A stretch of DNA of 64,000 bases from Vulcanimicrobium alpinum. GTDB taxonomy: Bacteria > Vulcanimicrobiota > Vulcanimicrobiia > Vulcanimicrobiales > Vulcanimicrobiaceae. The stretch is from NCBI RefSeq assembly GCF_027923555.1, contig NZ_AP025523.1:1988484-2052483 (forward strand), written 5' to 3'. Every line of letters begins with the position of its first letter. Within the stretch, counting starts at the first letter, position 1. Position numbers and translations under genes: made by a program. Shown piece by piece: positions 63,791 through 64,000 of the stretch. Under the pieces are notes generated by a model. That model saw only the letters and a program-made list of their open reading frames with translations. It had not been told where the DNA came from and did no database searches.

Positions 63791-64000
63791 GGCGGGCTCG
63801 GCGCGATCGACGACAACCCGACGCCCGGCGAGTACTTCTCCTTCATTTCCGGGGCCTACAACGCGACTGCGACGGCTACGATCGATTCCGTCGGCGGAAC
63901 ACAGCCGTACCAGAACACGACGCTCACGAACGTCGCACTCACGACGCTCTCGTCGCCGGCGATCACGCCGATCAACGTCGGCTTCGCCCAAGGCGTGGGT
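63791..64000 (+). CDS. fragment of a Thr/Ala-rich surface-type protein, no visible start
   Basis: The frame opens after TAG (63788-63790) and runs to the window edge: GGLGAIDDNPTPGEYFSFIS, GAYNATATATIDSVGGTQPY, QNTTLTNVALTTLSSPAITP. The composition (Thr, Ala, Asn, Ser) is that of secreted or cell-surface domains. There is no ATG, GTG or TTG near the beginning, so either the real start is in another frame (a frameshift as elsewhere) or the gene is truncated. Coding is supported only by sequence character. Confidence 0.35.

Overview
The window is a high-GC bacterial chromosome segment. The cell was a diderm: it encodes a TonB-dependent receptor, a TPR/beta-barrel outer-membrane protein and several signal-peptide proteins. 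The mix of a minimal-spacing ribosomal operon, large PAS/GAF/SpoIIE phosphatases, Uma2-type nucleases and CruF/CruG-type carotenoid genes reminds me of Eremiobacterota (WPS-2) or a similar deep-branching high-GC phylum. That placement is inference from style, not from any comparison. I found no tRNA, rRNA, CRISPR array, complete transposase or phage gene.

Region 1 (1-13.3 kb, almost all minus strand) is the S10-spc ribosomal operon: rplC-rplD-rplW-rplB-rpsS-rplV-rpsC-rplP-rpmC-rpsQ-rplN-rplX-rplE-rpsN-rpsH-rplF-rplR-rpsE-rplO-secY-adk-map-rpmJ-rpsM. rpmD (L30) and infA are missing from their usual places. The operon stops after rpsM at a bidirectional hairpin, so rpsK, rpsD, rpoA and rplQ are not here. 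Two inverted copies of a roughly 110-bp structured repeat fill the adk/secY and rpsE/rplR spacers.

Region 2 (13.3-30.5 kb) is a 17-kb block of unrelated genes lying exactly between rpsJ and rplC. It holds catalase, a VOC protein, nadC-nadA with an NrtR-type regulator, Uma2, a TetR gene with a perfect operator and its MFS pump, a glutaryl-CoA-dehydrogenase-like enzyme, an aldo/keto reductase, an SRPBCC protein, a large SpoIIE phosphatase, and an exopolysaccharide-type synthase with an outer-membrane partner.

Region 3 (30.5-35.4 kb, minus) is the str operon rpsL-rpsG-fusA-tuf-rpsJ with its own promoter, and a terminator after rpsJ.

Region 4 (35.4-64 kb) is accessory: hydrolase, diguanylate cyclase, MFS exporter, Tag-like glycosylase, a TonB receptor/response regulator/histidine kinase operon, RecQ, a carotenoid-tailoring cluster (cruG-cruF-acyltransferase-VanZ-like), and an operon joining a six-repeat DUF11-like protein, a membrane-anchored protein and a second SpoIIE phosphatase. 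The right end has ADH, a coiled-coil protein, Fic, an AbrB/MazE antitoxin with an in-frame stop, and a fragment of a surface-type protein.

Six genes outside the ribosomal operons are interrupted. Four of these (katE, VOC, Uma2, Fic) would be restored by adding one G/C to a short homopolymer, so assembly error is a serious alternative to real decay. The MFS gene (about 20 codons missing) and the antitoxin (in-frame TGA) look like real lesions. The best candidates for something undescribed are the DUF11/anchor/SpoIIE operon, the two-copy structured repeat in the ribosomal operon, and the start-codon hairpin ahead of the polysaccharide synthase.
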